From Candidatus Aalborgiella aggregata (GTDB lineage: Bacteria > Pseudomonadota > Gammaproteobacteria > Burkholderiales > Burkholderiaceae_C), in contig JADIYY010000002.1 in assembly GCA_016705065.1 (NCBI GenBank), positions 558,001 through 622,000 on the forward strand: a stretch of DNA of 64,000 nucleotides, read 5' to 3'. Position numbers and translations under genes: made by a program. The notes below the pieces were generated by a model. The model did no database searches. It was not told the origin of the DNA and was given only the letters and a program-made list of their open reading frames with translations. This document shows, piece by piece, positions 8,674 to 17,432 of this stretch. Each line of letters starts with the position of its first letter. Within the stretch, counting starts at the first letter, position 1.

Positions 8674-9996
8674 ATGATCAATATTTATTCTCCCGCTACC
8701 GACTTCAAACCCATCGGTGATCAAATGTATGCACTGGTGAGCACCTTGTTCCCCATCTGCCGTAGCATTACAGGCAATGGCGTGCGTGAAACCTTGTCCC
8801 ATGTGCAAAAACTTTTGCCCATCACCGTTCACGAAGTACCAACAGGCACCCCAGTTTTTGACTGGACCGTACCTAAAGAATGGAACATCAAGGATGCTTA
8901 TGTCGCCAATAGCCAAGGCGAGCGTGTGATCGACTTCAAAAAGTCCAATCTGCATGTACTGAACTACAGTACACCCGTCAATCAAAAAATGTCCTTGGAA
9001 GAACTGCGCCCCCATTTGATGACGCTACCCGAACATCCCGATAGGATACCTTACCGCACCAGCTACTACCAAGAAAAATGGGGCTTTTGTTTGAGTCAAA
9101 ACCAACTTGATGCATTGCCAGAAGACGACTATCACGTGGTGATTGATTCATCTTTGGAAGCGGGCTCATTGAGTTATGGAGAATACGTCATCGTTGGTGA
9201 AACATCCGATGAGGTTTTGATCTCTTGTCACACCTGCCACCCATCGCTGTGCAATGACAATCTGTCGGGCATTGCTTTAGCAACATTTTTAGCCCGTCAA
9301 ATCGAGCAGGTTAAAGCTGAAGGTGGCAAGTTACGTTATACCTATCGATTTTTGTTCATTCCCGGAACGATTGGCTCTATCACTTGGCTGGCACGCAATC
9401 AAACAAATGCAAAACGCATTCAACACGGCTTGGTGGTGGTATGTGTAGGCGATGCAGGCAAATTCAGCTATAAAACCAGCCGACAAGGCGACGCTTTAAT
9501 AGATCATGCTGCTAAGCATGTACTCACATCTGAGAGAGAATCTTTTAACCTGATTGACTTTTTCCCCTACGGTTACGATGAACGTCAGTATTGCTCGCCA
9601 GGCTTTAACCTTGCGGTAGGCAGTCTGTCGCGCTCCACGCATGGCAAATTCCCCGAGTACCACAGCTCTGGAGATAATTTATCGTTTGTGACAGGTGCGC
9701 AAATTGCCGAATCGCTTGAGGTGTATCTCAAAGTCATTGACGTTTTAGAGAACAACCATACCTACATCAACCAAAATCCACATTGCGAGCCACAGTTAGG
9801 TAAACGTGGTTTGTATGGCAATGTAGGCGCTACCGTGCATCGCCCCACTTTTGAGATGGCGCTGTTGTGGATTCTCAATTTATCGGATGGCTCTCACAGC
9901 TTGTTGGACATAGCCAAACGCGCCAAAATGCCTTTTGAAACCATCAAACAAGCGGCTAAAGCCTTGCAAGACAGCGGCTTGCTGAAGCAAGCCTAA
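8674..9996 (+). CDS. DUF4910/DUF2172 aminopeptidase-like protein
   Basis: The 440-residue protein resembles the DUF4910 family: an M28-like zinc-peptidase core with an inserted DUF2172 domain and a C-terminal winged helix. Candidate metal ligands are seen in SCHTCHPSLCNDNLSG (near residue 187) and in the later segments FFPYGYDERQYCSPG and PEYHSSGDN. The last 80 residues look like a winged helix. These proteins are repeatedly found in O-antigen and capsule loci, and their reaction is not established. The gene follows the SDR by 31 bp and ends inside a terminator hairpin. The family assignment is from recalled motif patterns. Confidence 0.75.
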   Translation: MINIYSPATDFKPIGDQMYALVSTLFPICRSITGNGVRETLSHVQKLLPITVHEVPTGTPVFDWTVPKEWNIKDAYVANSQGERVIDFKKSNLHVLNYSTPVNQKMSLEELRPHLMTLPEHPDRIPYRTSYYQEKWGFCLSQNQLDALPEDDYHVVIDSSLEAGSLSYGEYVIVGETSDEVLISCHTCHPSLCNDNLSGIALATFLARQIEQVKAEGGKLRYTYRFLFIPGTIGSITWLARNQTNAKRIQHGLVVVCVGDAGKFSYKTSRQGDALIDHAAKHVLTSERESFNLIDFFPYGYDERQYCSPGFNLAVGSLSRSTHGKFPEYHSSGDNLSFVTGAQIAESLEVYLKVIDVLENNHTYINQNPHCEPQLGKRGLYGNVGATVHRPTFEMALLWILNLSDGSHSLLDIAKRAKMPFETIKQAAKALQDSGLLKQA

Positions 9997-10001
9997 TTTT
10001 T
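9976..10001 (+). terminator. Terminator hairpin overlapping the DUF4910 stop codon
   Basis: A 7-bp stem (GGCTTGC, loop TGAA, GCAAGCC) is followed by TAATTTTT. The hairpin encodes the last residues of the DUF4910 protein and its tail contains the TAA stop. It separates this gene from the converging lipoprotein gene. Confidence 0.75.
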
Positions 10002-10011
10002 CACGAGTGGT

Positions 10012-10542
10012 TCAATGCGGGTTTTGCGCGGGGTCTGGCGATGAACCCTTAGAGATGACATACATATTACTGTCAAATACCACCGTGAATATTTGGGCTT
10101 CAGATGGGCTTACACCCTCTAAATAGCGCCAATCATAATGCCACGTCTTTTTCAGCTCGTAGGGCGTAATTTTCATTGGCTTGCCTAGCATTTTGCGCAC
10201 TGTTTCCATGGGCATACCGATCTCAATTTTGGCGAAATTGGCAGAGGTTAGAACTTGCTTCAACGAACTCATTTTGCCATCTGTGCCAATGGTGATCATG
10301 TAGTTCTTGGCGCCAGCAGGTTGGCGGTTGTATTCAAAAATGCGTGCCCCATCAGCTCCGTCCCAAATTTTTTCAGGCTCGCCGAATTTGATGCGTACAT
10401 CAGCTTCGGTGGCGACACCTTCCTCCAACTCCGCAATACGTTGGTTGTCGCAAGCTGACAGAACCCAAGTGCCACTGGCGATGAATAAAACCAAGCAAAA
10501 TTTGCTAAAAAGTGCTTTTATGGCTGTTGATTGGATTTTCAC
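10012..10542 (-). CDS. BamE/SmpA-like outer-membrane lipoprotein
   Basis: From the GTG at 10542 (preceded by GAGGTGTCACC) the product has 176 residues; the frame is open further upstream to 10596. A signal sequence ends in lipobox LSAC with Cys31. The body contains two similar segments, EGVATEADVRIKFGEPEKIWD and IGMPMETVRKMLGKPMKITP, matching the G-x-T-xx-x-V-xx-x-hG-P pattern of BamE/SmpA-OmlA folds. BamE helps the Bam complex insert outer-membrane beta-barrel proteins. Two tandem-like segments and the length beyond a standard BamE (about 110 residues) suggest a BamE-like paralogue rather than BamE itself. It is a single gene converging on the DUF4910 gene. Confidence 0.65.
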   Translation of the reverse strand: MKIQSTAIKALFSKFCLVLFIASGTWVLSACDNQRIAELEEGVATEADVRIKFGEPEKIWDGADGARIFEYNRQPAGAKNYMITIGTDGKMSSLKQVLTSANFAKIEIGMPMETVRKMLGKPMKITPYELKKTWHYDWRYLEGVSPSEAQIFTVVFDSNMYVISKGSSPDPAQNPH

Positions 10543-10656
10543 TGGTGACACCTCGTAAAATGGTCGCAGGGTTAAATGGTCGCAGGTTAAAGCCATCGCA
10601 TCATAAACCTAGAAATTCGCTTATTTGAATTATTCCGATTATCCAAGCAGACTTTT

Positions 10657-10860
10657 ATGAACATCTTTCGCCGCCCCCACTACGAATCTGACACCACACA
10701 ATTCATTGAAAAACTCAAGCATGACAAACCTCAGCTCGAGTCTGAGCAGCGCCAAGGCCGTTCCTTATTGTGGGAGCCCAAATTCGACAGCACTTTGCAA
10801 GCCGAATTTGCTGCCGCTAAGGTTAAGCAAGGCGCTTACGTTTACCAAACCAAACACTAG
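10657..10860 (+). CDS. DUF3460 family protein
   Basis: This small soluble protein (67 residues) has a basic, charged composition starting MNIFRRPHYESDTTQFI, the hallmark of DUF3460, a betaproteobacterial family of unknown function. It is usually found just upstream of scpA, as here (32 bp). The ribosome-binding site is weak. The operon position suggests coordinated expression with chromosome-segregation genes, but no function has been shown as far as I know. Confidence 0.85.
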   Translation: MNIFRRPHYESDTTQFIEKLKHDKPQLESEQRQGRSLLWEPKFDSTLQAEFAAAKVKQGAYVYQTKH

Positions 10861-10892
10861 GTCGTTATTTTTAGCTCAATACAGTTCTTCGA

Positions 10893-11759
10893 ATGAGTGC
10901 ATCTGAAGTTTTCAGCGACGCGGCAGACACCTTGCCACATTTGCCTACCGACCAAATGGCCATGCCATTGGTGGTGGACCAAGTGGCATTGGCGCGTTTG
11001 TATGGCGAACCGCTGTTTAACTTGCCCAAAGATTTGTACATACCACCTGATGCCTTGGAGGTATTCTTAGAGGCTTTTGAAGGCCCTTTGGACTTGCTGT
11101 TGTATTTGATTCGCAAGCAAAACTTCAACATTTTGGACATTCCGATGGCGCCTTTGACGCGCCAGTATTTGAGCTATGTTGACGAAATCAAACGCAGCAA
11201 TTTAGAGTTGGCTGCAGAATATTTGCTGATGGCAGCGATGCTGATTGAAATCAAGTCGCGCATGCTCTTGCCACCCAAAAAGACCGCTGATGGCGTTGAG
11301 CCCGAAGACCCACGTGCGGAATTGGTGCGCCGTTTGATGGAATACGAGCAAATGAAGCTCGCCGCCATCAAAATCAACAACTTGCCGCAAATGGGGCGCG
11401 ATGTTTTGCGGGCGCAAATCTACATTGAGCAGTCACTCAAACCGCGTTTCCCTGATGTGCATTTGGTCGATTTGCAATCCGCTTGGCAAGATATATTAAA
11501 ACGTGCCAAGCTGATTCAACACCACCACATCAGCAAAGAAGAGTTGTCTGTGCGCGAGTACATGAGCATTGTTTTGCGCCACCTGCAGGGCAAAAAGTTT
11601 GTTGAATTTGAAAAGCTGTTTGATCCCAGCAAAGGCATACCCGTGTTGATCGTCACCTTCATCGCCATGCTGGAGCTGGCCAAAGAAACATTGATTGACA
11701 TCACGCAAGCTGAAGCATTCGCGCCCATATACGTGCGCTTGGCCTACACACCCACTTGA
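10893..11759 (+). CDS. scpA: Segregation and condensation protein A
   Basis: The 288-residue kleisin has the ScpA core FEGPLDLLLYLIRKQNFNI beginning near residue 65, then the conserved central segment AAEYLLMAAMLIEIKSRMLLP. A C-terminal winged-helix region binds the SMC head. ScpA bridges SMC dimers and works with ScpB in chromosome condensation and segregation. The extra N-terminal 60 residues are typical of burkholderial ScpA. It follows DUF3460 by 32 bp and precedes a small secreted protein by 20 bp. No scpB is visible in the window. Confidence 0.93.
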   Translation: MSASEVFSDAADTLPHLPTDQMAMPLVVDQVALARLYGEPLFNLPKDLYIPPDALEVFLEAFEGPLDLLLYLIRKQNFNILDIPMAPLTRQYLSYVDEIKRSNLELAAEYLLMAAMLIEIKSRMLLPPKKTADGVEPEDPRAELVRRLMEYEQMKLAAIKINNLPQMGRDVLRAQIYIEQSLKPRFPDVHLVDLQSAWQDILKRAKLIQHHHISKEELSVREYMSIVLRHLQGKKFVEFEKLFDPSKGIPVLIVTFIAMLELAKETLIDITQAEAFAPIYVRLAYTPT

Positions 11760-11779
11760 GTTGGGTTCAAGGAGTTGCA

Positions 11780-12166
11780 ATGAAATTGAACTCGTTGAAA
11801 ATTTTTAGTCCCCCTTTTGTCTTAGCCACAACTGCACTTGCCATTGGCATGCTTGTGACCACAACCGTCAACGCAATGACTTTGCGCGAACTGCGGCAGT
11901 TAGAAAGATCCAACACCAAGCAAGGTCAATGGTATGTTCAATACTATTTGATTGGTGTTTTAGAAGGTTTGCAGGAAGCCAACGCCACAACAGTGCGGCA
12001 AGGTGGCCCAGCTATGTTTTGTCAAAACGATAGGCGCTTAAACACCACCCAAGCCAAAAGCATGTTTGATGCTGAGCGCAAATTGAACGCGGATTTGTAT
12101 GAAGCCGACATGCCTGTGCAACTGGTAATGCTGAATGCCTTGGCATCGATATACCCATGCAAATGA
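11780..12166 (+). CDS. Small secreted protein, possibly Rap1a/Tai-like
   Basis: The ATG at 11780 has a good Shine-Dalgarno (AAGGAG at 11769-11774), giving 128 residues; the frame is open upstream from 11756 without such a site. Residues 8-32 form a signal peptide. The mature part has the pattern YYLIGVLEGL followed by an FC motif and a C-terminal Cys, which recalls Rap1a/Tai proteins (small periplasmic immunity-type folds with a disulfide). This is a weak assignment made from the motif layout alone. It lies between scpA and hisC and is not obviously linked to either function. No partner toxin gene is nearby. Confidence 0.55.
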   Translation: MKLNSLKIFSPPFVLATTALAIGMLVTTTVNAMTLRELRQLERSNTKQGQWYVQYYLIGVLEGLQEANATTVRQGGPAMFCQNDRRLNTTQAKSMFDAERKLNADLYEADMPVQLVMLNALASIYPCK

Positions 12167-12172
12167 CATCAT

Positions 12173-12222
12173 TTGCTATATAATTCATAGCAATATAGGC
12201 AATATATACGCCGCCTAGAGGC
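12173..12222 (-). repeat. Palindromic dispersed element, copy 1 (intergenic)
   Basis: Read on the minus strand this is GCCTCTAGGCGGCGTATA, then TATTGCC, then a GCTAT...ATAGC terminal palindrome. It fills the gap between the secreted-protein gene and hisC. It shares the core (CCGGCGTAT-TATTGCC-GCTAT-ATAGC) with the other copies in this window. Confidence 0.8.
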
Positions 12223-12246
12223 AAAAAACATATATAAAATACAACG

Positions 12247-13347
12247 ATGACCGAACAAATCACGCAACTGATCCAATCCCGCATACGACAAGACATCGTC
12301 TCCATGCACGCCTATGCGATTCAAGATTCCAAAGGCATGATCAAGCTGGACGCGATGGAAAACCCGCATCGCTTGTCTGCGCAATTGCAACAACAGTTGG
12401 GCGAACGCTTGGGCAAATTGGCGCTGAACCGCTACCCCGATGGTCGCGTCAACGATTTGCGCGCAGCTTTGGCCAGCTATGCCGACATGCCAGCAGGCTA
12501 CGACATCATGTTGGGCAATGGGTCAGACGAATTGATTTCACTACTGGCATTGGCTTGTGATGTTCCTGGTGCGTCCATCCTTGCTCCGCTTCCCGGCTTC
12601 GTGATGTATGCCATGAGTGCGCAATTGCAAGGCTTGAAGTTTGTCGGCGTCGATTTAACAGCAGAGTTTGAATTGGATGTGCCTGCCATGTTGGCCGCCA
12701 TAGCCCAGCACAAACCCGCTATCACCTACTTGGCTTACCCAAATAACCCCAGCGCCAATTTGTGGGATGAAGGTGCGATGGCGCAAATCATTGCAGCTGC
12801 AGGCGCTATTGGTGGATTGGTGGTGCTGGACGAAGCTTATCAACCGTTTTCCAGCAAAACCTATTTGGACACCATTCGCGCCAAGCCAGATTCGCATCAA
12901 CATGTGTTGCTGATGCGCACCTTGAGCAAGTTTGGGTTGGCCGGCGTACGCATGGGTTATATGCTGGGGCCAAAAGCTTTGATTGCAGAAATCGACAAAG
13001 TGCGACCACCCTACAACATCAGTGTGCTGAACTATGAATGCGCCCTCTTCGCGCTGGAGCATACCGATGTGTTTGCCGCCCAAGCCAAAGATTTAGTTGC
13101 CCAACGCGCCCTGCTTTTTCAAGCGTTTGCCAAGATGCCCCAAGTCAAAGCCTTTAAAAGCGAAGCCAATATGATTTTGCTGCGTGTGCCTGATGCGCAA
13201 AAAACCTTTGACGGACTCAAGGCGCGCGGCGTGCTGGTAAAAAACATCTCCAAAATGCACCCATTGCTCGCCAACTGCGTGCGCTTAACGGTTGGCACAG
13301 AAGAAGAAAATGCCATTCTGTTGGATGCTCTCCAATCGAGTTTGTAA
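12247..13347 (+). CDS. hisC: Histidinol-phosphate aminotransferase
   Basis: The 366-residue class I/II PLP aminotransferase converts imidazole-acetol phosphate and glutamate to histidinol phosphate. Visible motifs are NPSANLWDE near residue 160 (the NPxNP-like segment), DEAYQPFS for the PLP-pyridine Asp and Tyr, TLSKFGLAG with the PLP lysine near residue 225, and RMGY for phosphate and substrate binding. The length is normal. It opens the his run hisC-hisB-hisH-hisA-hisF-hisI-hisE. The next ORF begins 11 bp after its stop, so transcription is continuous, and the repeat element upstream probably carries no promoter function of its own. Confidence 0.95.
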   Translation: MTEQITQLIQSRIRQDIVSMHAYAIQDSKGMIKLDAMENPHRLSAQLQQQLGERLGKLALNRYPDGRVNDLRAALASYADMPAGYDIMLGNGSDELISLLALACDVPGASILAPLPGFVMYAMSAQLQGLKFVGVDLTAEFELDVPAMLAAIAQHKPAITYLAYPNNPSANLWDEGAMAQIIAAAGAIGGLVVLDEAYQPFSSKTYLDTIRAKPDSHQHVLLMRTLSKFGLAGVRMGYMLGPKALIAEIDKVRPPYNISVLNYECALFALEHTDVFAAQAKDLVAQRALLFQAFAKMPQVKAFKSEANMILLRVPDAQKTFDGLKARGVLVKNISKMHPLLANCVRLTVGTEEENAILLDALQSSL

Positions 13348-13358
13348 TTTTTGCTGGA

Positions 13359-14375
13359 ATGTCTGACACGAGCAAACCATCCAATCCAGTACACGAGCAA
13401 GCTGTCAGTCCTGCTTTTCGCGCCTTGCGCATCACTGCACCTAATTTGGATGCAGAGCAGCGCATGTATAACGCGCTTTTTGATGAGTTGGATGCCGCAA
13501 CGCAAGCGCTGGAATCGTTGAAACTTTTACAAGAAGCACACAGCCAAGAGCGCGATAAAAAGCTACGCCCGCTTGAACAACAGGCGCGACAACTGTATAC
13601 CCAAATTGTGGAACAGCTTGAACAGCGCTTGCTCAACCCAGTTGGTTTGTCTAAAAAACATCTGGCCGACATCGAAACCCTTGTCCATGCATTCTCAAAA
13701 GTGCTCAATCCGCCGGACACCCAAAGAGCAGCCACACCGTTCACTCAATCTGAACATCCACACATTTCAGAGCAAACCACGCTAGATAAAACTGCCGAGC
13801 GAGAAGCCGCTAAACAAGCACATCAAGCCAAAAGACAACAAGCCAAACAAGCTGTCATTGGAAACTCAAGTTCAGGAAGCGAAGTACAAAATACCCCCAA
13901 CCTTCTGCGTAACATGTACCGTAAATTGGCGAGCGCCTTGCATCCAGACCGCGCAAGAGACGAGGCTGAGCGTGTTCACAAAACAGCACTGATGGGACAG
14001 GTCAACGCAGCCCATGATGCCAAAGATCTGCTGACACTCATGCGCTTGCAGTTGCTGACGCAAACACCCGAATCCCCAACAGAGAGCGCATACACCACAA
14101 GCATTCCCAAAGACAAACTCAAGCAGGCCATACAGCAATTGCAAGCGCAGCTCCATGCCCTTCGTGTCGCTTGGCAGCAAATGCAAACCAGCATGCAAGA
14201 AGAATGGGATTTGCCATACGGCAACATATCAGCCAAATCCTTGCAAATGGCACTCAGAAAAGAAGCACAAGAATTAACAAGCCACATTGCCTACCTGCAA
14301 AGTGATGCTTTGTGGCTTTCGGATGATGCCTTTTTGAAAAATTGGCTCGCCATCAAGCCAGCTTGTTCGATTAAA
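13359..14375 (+). CDS. J-domain-like protein fused in frame to HisB (upstream part)
   Basis: The first 339 codons of a 540-codon frame encode a protein unrelated to HisB. It has long Gln/Glu/Lys-rich helices (about residues 25-110 and 240-290) and a J-domain-like segment, NMYRKLASALHPDRARDE (near residue 185), with the HPD tripeptide that triggers Hsp70 ATPase. There is no glycine-rich or zinc-finger region, so it would be an atypical (class C) J protein. The frame runs on into HisB without a stop. A TAA lies at 14372-14374 in another frame, one base before the HisB ATG. It would end this protein if one base were missing upstream, for example in the T5 or A5 runs near 14330-14340. The fusion is therefore doubtful. 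Confidence 0.75.
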
Positions 14376-14981
14376 ATGCCAAGCATGAGCACAAACCGCA
14401 GCGCCGAAATCACGCGCAACACCAACGAAACGCAAATCACTGTCCACGTCAATTTGGATGGCACTGGCGTGGCAAAGCTGAATACAGGCATTGGATTTTT
14501 TGACCACATGCTGGATCAAATCGCACGCCACGGCTTGATTGACTTGCAAATTCAAGCGGTGGGCGACTTGCACATTGATGGTCACCACACGGTGGAAGAT
14601 GTGGGCATTGCCTTGGGGCAAGCCGTGCACAAAGCAGTAGGCGACAAAAAAGGCATTCGCCGCTACGGTCATGCCTATGTGCCATTGGACGAAGCACTGA
14701 GCCGCGTGGTGGTTGATTTTTCAGGTCGCCCAGGTTTGGAAATGCACGTGCCATTTAAAAGCGGCATGATTGGCGCATTTGACAGCCAGTTGGCTTTTGA
14801 ATTTTTTCAAGGCTTTGTGAACCACGCTTTTGTGACCTTGCACATCGACAATTTGCGCGGCGAAAACGCGCACCACCAAGCTGAAACGGTGTTCAAAGCC
14901 TTTGCCCGTGCCTTGCGTATGGCGCTGGAGCTGGATCCTCGCAGCGCCGGCGTGATTCCCTCAACCAAGGGTAGTTTATAG
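14376..14981 (+). CDS. hisB: Imidazoleglycerol-phosphate dehydratase
   Basis: About 198 residues from the ATG at 14385 (or 14376) form a complete monofunctional IGP dehydratase, the usual single-domain form in betaproteobacteria. Visible are TGIGFFDHMLDQIARHG and HHTVEDVGIALGQA (metal-binding His-His and His-x-x-x-Glu motifs), then the second repeat GENAHHQAETVFKAFARAL with HHxxE. It dehydrates imidazoleglycerol phosphate to imidazole-acetol phosphate, the substrate of HisC. As assembled it is continuous with the J-domain-like protein upstream. The protein resumes the family start (MSTNRSAEITRNTNET) at 14385, so a separate start is likely. It is followed by a palindromic element before hisH. 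Confidence 0.93.
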   Translation: MPSMSTNRSAEITRNTNETQITVHVNLDGTGVAKLNTGIGFFDHMLDQIARHGLIDLQIQAVGDLHIDGHHTVEDVGIALGQAVHKAVGDKKGIRRYGHAYVPLDEALSRVVVDFSGRPGLEMHVPFKSGMIGAFDSQLAFEFFQGFVNHAFVTLHIDNLRGENAHHQAETVFKAFARALRMALELDPRSAGVIPSTKGSL

Positions 14982-14990
14982 ACAAAATAT

Positions 14991-15039
14991 GGCTGTAGCC
15001 GGCGTATTTATTGCCTAGTTTGCTATTATATTAATAGCA
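14991..15039 (+). repeat. Palindromic dispersed element, copy 2 (hisB-hisH gap)
   Basis: The sequence reads GGCTGTAGCCGGCGTATT, then TATTGCCT, then GCTATTATATTAATAGC. It fills most of the 83-bp gap between hisB and hisH and matches the family core base for base apart from a few positions. Confidence 0.85.
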
Positions 15040-15064
15040 TGCAGCCTGCTTTACAAATCAACTC

Positions 15065-15748
15065 ATGACCAACAAAACAGTCGCCGTGGTGGATTATGGT
15101 ATGGGCAATTTGCGCTCAGTGACGCAGGCGGTGCATGCGGTGGCCAGTGATGCGGGCGGCACAGGTTTTGAAGTGATTTGGGCCAAAACACCGCAAGAGG
15201 TGATGGCTGCTGAGCGCGTTGTACTACCTGGACAAGGCGGCATGCGCGATTGCATGCGCGAATTGCACGACTCAGGAATGTTGTCCGCGGTGCTGCATGC
15301 TGCCAAACACAAACCGCTGATGGGCGTGTGCGTGGGCATGCAAATGTTGTTAGACCACAGCGAAGAATTGAATACCCCATGTTTGGGCTTGATTCATGGC
15401 GAGGTGGTGAAGTTTGACATCGCTGGGCAGATTGCACCCGATGGTAGCCGTTACAAAGTGCCGCAAATGGGCTGGAACCAAGTGTCGATTACCGACCATT
15501 CTGGGCAGTACGCCAACCAGCGCCACCCCGTTTGGGGCGATGTGCCAGACAATAGTTATTTTTATTTTGTGCACAGTTACTACGCCAAACCGTCAGAAAA
15601 TAGCCACAGTGTGGGCGAAACAGATTACGGAAAACGCTTTACATCTGCCATTGCGCGGGATAATATTTTTGCAACACAATTTCACCCTGAAAAAAGCGCG
15701 ACACAAGGATTGGCTCTTTACCGAAATTTTCTACATTGGAACCCCTGA
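15065..15748 (+). CDS. hisH: Imidazole glycerol phosphate synthase, glutaminase subunit
   Basis: The 227-residue class I glutamine amidotransferase supplies ammonia to HisF. The nucleophile Cys sits in MGVCVGMQMLL, near residue 86, and the His/Glu pair in QFHPEKS near the C-terminus. The oxyanion strand segment LPGQGG is near residue 57. The length is slightly above the usual 200-215. It lies between hisB and hisA; its partner hisF is broken in the assembly, though the pair would be needed for histidine synthesis. Confidence 0.95.
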   Translation: MTNKTVAVVDYGMGNLRSVTQAVHAVASDAGGTGFEVIWAKTPQEVMAAERVVLPGQGGMRDCMRELHDSGMLSAVLHAAKHKPLMGVCVGMQMLLDHSEELNTPCLGLIHGEVVKFDIAGQIAPDGSRYKVPQMGWNQVSITDHSGQYANQRHPVWGDVPDNSYFYFVHSYYAKPSENSHSVGETDYGKRFTSAIARDNIFATQFHPEKSATQGLALYRNFLHWNP

Positions 15749-15876
15749 GTTCAAACACAAAGTAGCCTTGGCGCACCATTTGCATCTATCACTTAGCACG
15801 CATCATTTCAAATTCTGAGTTTTTCCCTACGTTTTCTTTTCTCATCAACCCCAACTAATCATCATTTTTTTGCATC

Positions 15877-16617
15877 ATGTTGCTCATACCTGCGATTGAT
15901 TTAAAAGACGGTCACTGTGTTCGCCTCAAACAAGGCGATATGGACCAATCCACCACCTTTGGCGAAGACCCCACCGTCATGGCACGCAGCTGGGTGGACA
16001 AAGGCGCGCGGCGATTGCATTTGGTCGATTTGAACGGCGCTTTTGCTGGCAAACCCAAAAACGAAATGGCCATTCGAAAAATATTGAAAGAAGTGGGCAG
16101 CGAAGTGGATGTGCAATTGGGTGGCGGCATTCGTGATTTGGATACCATCGAACGATACTTGGACGCTGGCCTGCGCTACGTCATCATTGGCACAGCAGCG
16201 GTTAAAAACCCTGGCTTTTTGCAAGATGCTTGCACTGCTTTTGGCGGTCACATCATCGTTGGCTTGGATGCCAAAGACGGCAAAGTCGCCACCGACGGTT
16301 GGAGCAAACTTTCTGGTCATGATGTGATTGATTTGTCCAAAAAATTTCAAGACTACGGCGTTGAGTCCATCATCTATACCGACATTGGCCGTGACGGTAT
16401 GCTCACCGGCATCAACATTGCAGCCACTGTGCGATTGGCGCAAGCGCTTACCATTCCTGTTATCGCTTCTGGCGGCTTGTCCAACATGGCAGATATCGAG
16501 GCTTTGTGCGATGTGGAAGACGAAGGTGTGGAAGGCGTGATTTGTGGTCGTTCCATCTACAGTGGCGATCTGGACTTTGAGGCTGCGCAGGCGCGGGCTG
16601 ATGAGTTGAACGGCTAA
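15877..16617 (+). CDS. hisA: ProFAR isomerase
   Basis: The 246-residue half-barrel-duplicated TIM barrel isomerises ProFAR to PRFAR. It begins LLIPAIDLKDGHCVRLKQGD with the catalytic Asp8 in the first strand. VDLNGAFAG, QLGGGIRDL and TDIGRDGMLTG (second catalytic Asp) follow, and IASGGLSN near the end binds the second phosphate. The length is normal. Its stop lies 9 bp before the hisF start codon. No unusual features were seen. Confidence 0.96.
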   Translation: MLLIPAIDLKDGHCVRLKQGDMDQSTTFGEDPTVMARSWVDKGARRLHLVDLNGAFAGKPKNEMAIRKILKEVGSEVDVQLGGGIRDLDTIERYLDAGLRYVIIGTAAVKNPGFLQDACTAFGGHIIVGLDAKDGKVATDGWSKLSGHDVIDLSKKFQDYGVESIIYTDIGRDGMLTGINIAATVRLAQALTIPVIASGGLSNMADIEALCDVEDEGVEGVICGRSIYSGDLDFEAAQARADELNG

Positions 16618-16626
16618 ATCGTATAA

Positions 16627-17415
16627 ATGCTGGCCAAACGCATCATCCCTTGCCTGGACGTGACTGGCGGTCGCGTTGTCAAAGGCGTTAATTTTGTTGA
16701 ACTGCGCGATGCGGGCGACCCCGTCGAAATTGCAGCACGTTACAACGAGCAAGGTGCGGATGAGCTGACATTCTTGGACATCACTGCCACCAGCGATGCG
16801 CGGACATGATTCTGCACATCAAGCTGTGCTCCCAGGTCTTCATTCCGGACTGTGGGTGGCGGCGTACGCACCGTGGACGATGTACGGCGTTTGTTGAACG
16901 CGGGCGCGGACAAAACCAGTTTCAATTCAGCCGCCATTGCCAATCCCGATGTGATTGCCGATGCCTCGGCCAAATACGGTGCACAGTGCATTGTGGTGGC
17001 GATTGACGCCAAGCGGCGCACGGCTGAAGATGCCAAACGTTTGGTCAACGGCGAAGTTATCGGCGCCGGCTGGGATGTTTACAGCCACGGCGGCCGACAA
17101 AACACGGGTTTAGACGCTGTGACTTGGGCAAAAGCGATGGCCGAACGTGGAGCTGGCGAAATTTTGCTCACCAGCATGGACAAAGACGGCACCAAATCAG
17201 GTTTTGATTTGGAACTCACACGCGCTGTCAGCGACTCCATCAGCATCCCCGTCATTGCTTCTGGGGGTGTGGGTAATCTAGACGATTTGGCCAACGGCAT
17301 CATTCAAGGTGGCGCAGACGCAGTTCTGGCCGCCAGCATTTTTCATTATGGTGAATACACGGTCGCCCAAGCCAAACAGCGCATGGCAGAGCGAGGCATA
17401 CCAGTGCGGCTTTGA
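16627..17415 (+). CDS. hisF: Imidazole glycerol phosphate synthase cyclase subunit, disrupted by clustered indels
   Basis: Both ends are clearly HisF. Residues 1-58 match (LAKRIIPCLDVTGGRVVKG with the catalytic Asp11, then ADELTFLDITATSD), and from 16852 the frame resumes VGGGVRTVDDVRRLL to the normal C-terminus, including the second catalytic Asp region LLTSMDKDGTKSG. In between (about 16800-16851) the reading frame shifts, passes a stop at 16807-16809, and recognisable pieces (ILHI, SQVFIP) appear in the next frame. About nine bases are missing in total compared with a normal HisF, spread over several small gaps. All other his genes are intact and the flanking protein is perfectly conserved, so consensus error is more likely than loss of the pathway. 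Confidence 0.85.
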
Positions 17416-17432
17416 TTGTCTACAATCTATGC

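Noticed and set aside
12655..13083. Long minus-strand frame inside hisC
   Set aside because: It is a shadow of hisC with no start context and no family resemblance.
15901..16752. A 283-codon minus-strand frame opposite hisA
   Set aside because: It is explained by codon bias of hisA; no recognisable product.
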